64,000 nucleotides of DNA from Nodosilinea nodulosa PCC 7104 (GTDB lineage Bacteria; Cyanobacteriota; Cyanobacteriia; Phormidesmidales; Phormidesmidaceae): the NCBI RefSeq assembly GCF_000309385.1, contig NZ_JH976537.1, positions 3,092,440-3,156,439 on the forward strand. Reading direction: 5' to 3'. The position numbers were made by a program, and so were the translations under genes. Of the stretch, positions 62,577 to 64,000 are shown one piece after another (position 1 is the first letter of the stretch; each line of letters starts with the position of its first letter). The notes below the pieces were generated by a model, which was given only the letters and a program-made list of their open reading frames with translations, had not been told where the DNA came from and ran no database searches.

Positions 62577-63047
62577 ATGGTACATCCCCTTATTCCCCAG
62601 GTGCTCGAGCTGGCGGCCCCCGTTGCCCAAGAGCTAGGGCTAGAAGTGGTTGAAGCGGTTTTTCACACCAATCAGGCTCCTCCAGTTCTGCGGATTGACG
62701 TGCGCAGTCTCGAAAACGAAGACACTGGCTTAGATGACTGTGAAAAAATGAGCCAGGCCCTAGAGGCCGTGCTCGATACCACCGACATCATTCCCGACAC
62801 CTACGTGCTGGAGGTGTCGAGTCCGGGGGTATCTGCCGCCCTCGAAACCGATCGCGACTTTGTAGTGTTTAAAGGGTTCATGGTCGAGGTTGCCTTGACT
62901 GAGGCACACAAAGGCAAACGGCAGTGGGTAGGCCAACTCGTCCGCCGTGACGATGACGCCATCGTGCTCAGCCAAAAAGGAAAATCCATCGCTCTACCCC
63001 GCGACCTGGTGATGACCGTAGAGTTGAGCGATCAAAGCCCCGACTAA
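62577..63047 (+). CDS. rimP: Ribosome maturation factor RimP
   Basis: 156 residues from ATG 62577; the open frame continues upstream to 62520 but the family length (about 150) and the leader hairpin support this start. RimP helps assemble the 30S subunit. Its N-terminal alpha/beta domain (VLELAAPVAQELGLEVVEAV), CEKMSQALEAVLDTTDIIPD, VLEVSSPGVSAALETDRDF and C-terminal SH3-like part match. nusA follows 69 nt later, the normal order. Confidence 0.92.
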   Translation: MVHPLIPQVLELAAPVAQELGLEVVEAVFHTNQAPPVLRIDVRSLENEDTGLDDCEKMSQALEAVLDTTDIIPDTYVLEVSSPGVSAALETDRDFVVFKGFMVEVALTEAHKGKRQWVGQLVRRDDDAIVLSQKGKSIALPRDLVMTVELSDQSPD

Positions 63048-63116
63048 GCGGGCCTGCCGCATTCGCGTTCAGTTCATGAAATTGACACAGTTTTATTGCC
63101 CATAGGTGAGTAGGTT

Positions 63117-64000
63117 ATGTCGCTAGTAAGTCTGCCAAATTTGCAGGAGATGATCGATGTCATTAGCCGCGAGCGCAATCTGCCCAAGCACGCGGTGGAA
63201 AATGCCCTGCGAGAAGCCCTGCTAAAGGGATACGAGCGCTACCGCCGCACCCGCGAAATCGACACCCATTTCGACGAAGAGTATTTTGACAACTTCGATA
63301 TCGAGCTAGACGTAGACGACTACGATGACCAGGGCTTTCGGGTGCTGGCCACCAAAACCATCGTCGATGAAGTCACCAGCCAGGACCACGAAATTGCCCT
63401 GGCCGAGGTGCGCGAAGTTGCCCCCGAAGCCCAGGCCGGTGACACCGTGGTGCTCGACGTCACCCCCGATCAGCGCGACTTTGGCCGCATGGCCGCGATT
63501 CAGACCAAACAGGTGCTGGCCCAAAAGCTGCGCGACCAGCAGCGCAAGCTGGTTCAAGAAGAATTTCAGGACCTGGAGGGCAGCATTCTCTCAGCGCGGG
63601 TGCTGCGGTTTGAGCGCCAGTCAGTCATTATGGCTGTGGTCAGTGGCGTCGGTCAGCCCGAGGTCGAAGCCGAACTGCTCAAGCGCGATCAGCTACCCAA
63701 CGACAACTATCGGGCCAACGCCACCTTCCGCGTAGCGCTCAAAAAGGTATCCGAAGGCTCTCACCGAGGACCGCAGCTGCTAGTGTCGCGGGCCGACGCA
63801 GCCCTGGTTGTGGAGCTATTCACCAACGAAGTGCCCGAAATTGAAGACGAGATTGTGCGCATCGTGGCCGTAGCCCGTGAGGCTAACCCACCTTCCCGTT
63901 CCGTGGGTCCCCGCACTAAAATAGCCGTAGACACCCTAGAGCGCGATGTGGATCCTGTGGGAGCGTGCATCGGTGCGCGGGGATCTCGTATCCAGGTGGT
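63117..64000 (+). CDS. nusA: Transcription factor NusA, N-terminal part (cut by window edge)
   Basis: 294 codons from ATG 63117 run to the window edge without a stop. The N-terminal domain (MSLVSLPNLQEMIDVISRER, then HAVENALREALLKGYERY), the S1 domain (VLRFERQSVIMAVVSGVGQP, near 160) and the start of the first KH domain (DPVGACIGARGSRIQ) are visible. NusA acts in pausing, termination and antitermination by RNA polymerase. Preceded by rimP, the standard operon start. Confidence 0.93.
   Translation, partial: MSLVSLPNLQEMIDVISRERNLPKHAVENALREALLKGYERYRRTREIDTHFDEEYFDNFDIELDVDDYDDQGFRVLATKTIVDEVTSQDHEIALAEVREVAPEAQAGDTVVLDVTPDQRDFGRMAAIQTKQVLAQKLRDQQRKLVQEEFQDLEGSILSARVLRFERQSVIMAVVSGVGQPEVEAELLKRDQLPNDNYRANATFRVALKKVSEGSHRGPQLLVSRADAALVVELFTNEVPEIEDEIVRIVAVAREANPPSRSVGPRTKIAVDTLERDVDPVGACIGARGSRIQV

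Overview
The window is chromosomal DNA of a cyanobacterium, most likely a filamentous Leptolyngbya- or Nodosilinea-like form (the genus is an inference). The signs are many HIP1 octamers (GCGATCGC, for example 1783-1790 and 3395-3402), genes of oxygenic photosynthesis and its redox control (ndhD, chlM, ftrV), a PTPA-CTERM protein, several cyanobacteria-only small families (DUF4327, DUF2555), and GAF-rich signalling proteins including one with cyanobacteriochrome hallmarks. Coding density is high, on both strands, with mostly short transcription units. No tRNA, rRNA, CRISPR array or prophage was seen.

Layout. 1-9 kb: start of an unknown gene, cobM, a MOSC protein, hemW, serA-prmA, a small membrane protein, a DUF39 sulfur-metabolism enzyme and a basic-tailed unknown protein. 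9-20 kb: a TPR membrane protein, an RluE-type pseudouridine synthase, a zinc-ribbon/PP2C phosphatase, DUF4327, thrS, an SLH protein, thrB, ndhD and a 55-residue zinc-ribbon gene. 20-29 kb: a sulfite-oxidase-like enzyme, a GAF-LuxR regulator, a PTPA-CTERM protein, a membrane GTPase, a DICT-GAF histidine kinase and amt with an NtcA-type promoter and a long folded leader. 29-38 kb: purE, chlM, DUF423, ftrV, a leaderless solute-binding protein and a 1247-residue PAS-GAF-GGDEF-EAL protein with a DXCF motif. 37-46 kb: a GH24 lysozyme, an M16 peptidase, a fructosamine-kinase-like protein, an MscS channel, a methyltransferase, coaBC, DUF2555, an esterase and trhO. 46-57 kb: a beta-hydroxyacid dehydrogenase, a histone-deacetylase-like amidohydrolase, a LysM/LytM envelope protein, an HtrA protease, larB, a phosphoribulokinase-like paralog and a long U32 protein. 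57-64 kb: an IS5-type element, a small membrane protein, an unknown gene coupled to a GT39 glycosyltransferase, an IS982 element carrying a nested foldback element, then rimP and the start of nusA.

Shared themes: threonine and serine synthesis (thrB, thrS, serA), tetrapyrroles (cobM, hemW, chlM), RNA modification (trhO, U32, pseudouridine synthase, prmA for ribosomal protein L11), nitrogen control (amt), and signalling.

The most notable points are an IS5-type insertion exactly in the CTAG that served as the interlocked stop codons of two convergent genes, leaving both intact; two further convergent pairs with interlocked 4-nt stops; a foldback element with a 34-bp perfect palindrome nested in the IS982 element; a probable DXCF-type bilin-binding GAF domain in a GGDEF/EAL protein; a phosphatase with a zinc ribbon and a possible degenerate kinase-like middle; two stand-alone terminators between divergent genes that suggest small RNAs; and a phosphoribulokinase paralog lacking the regulatory P-loop cysteine.
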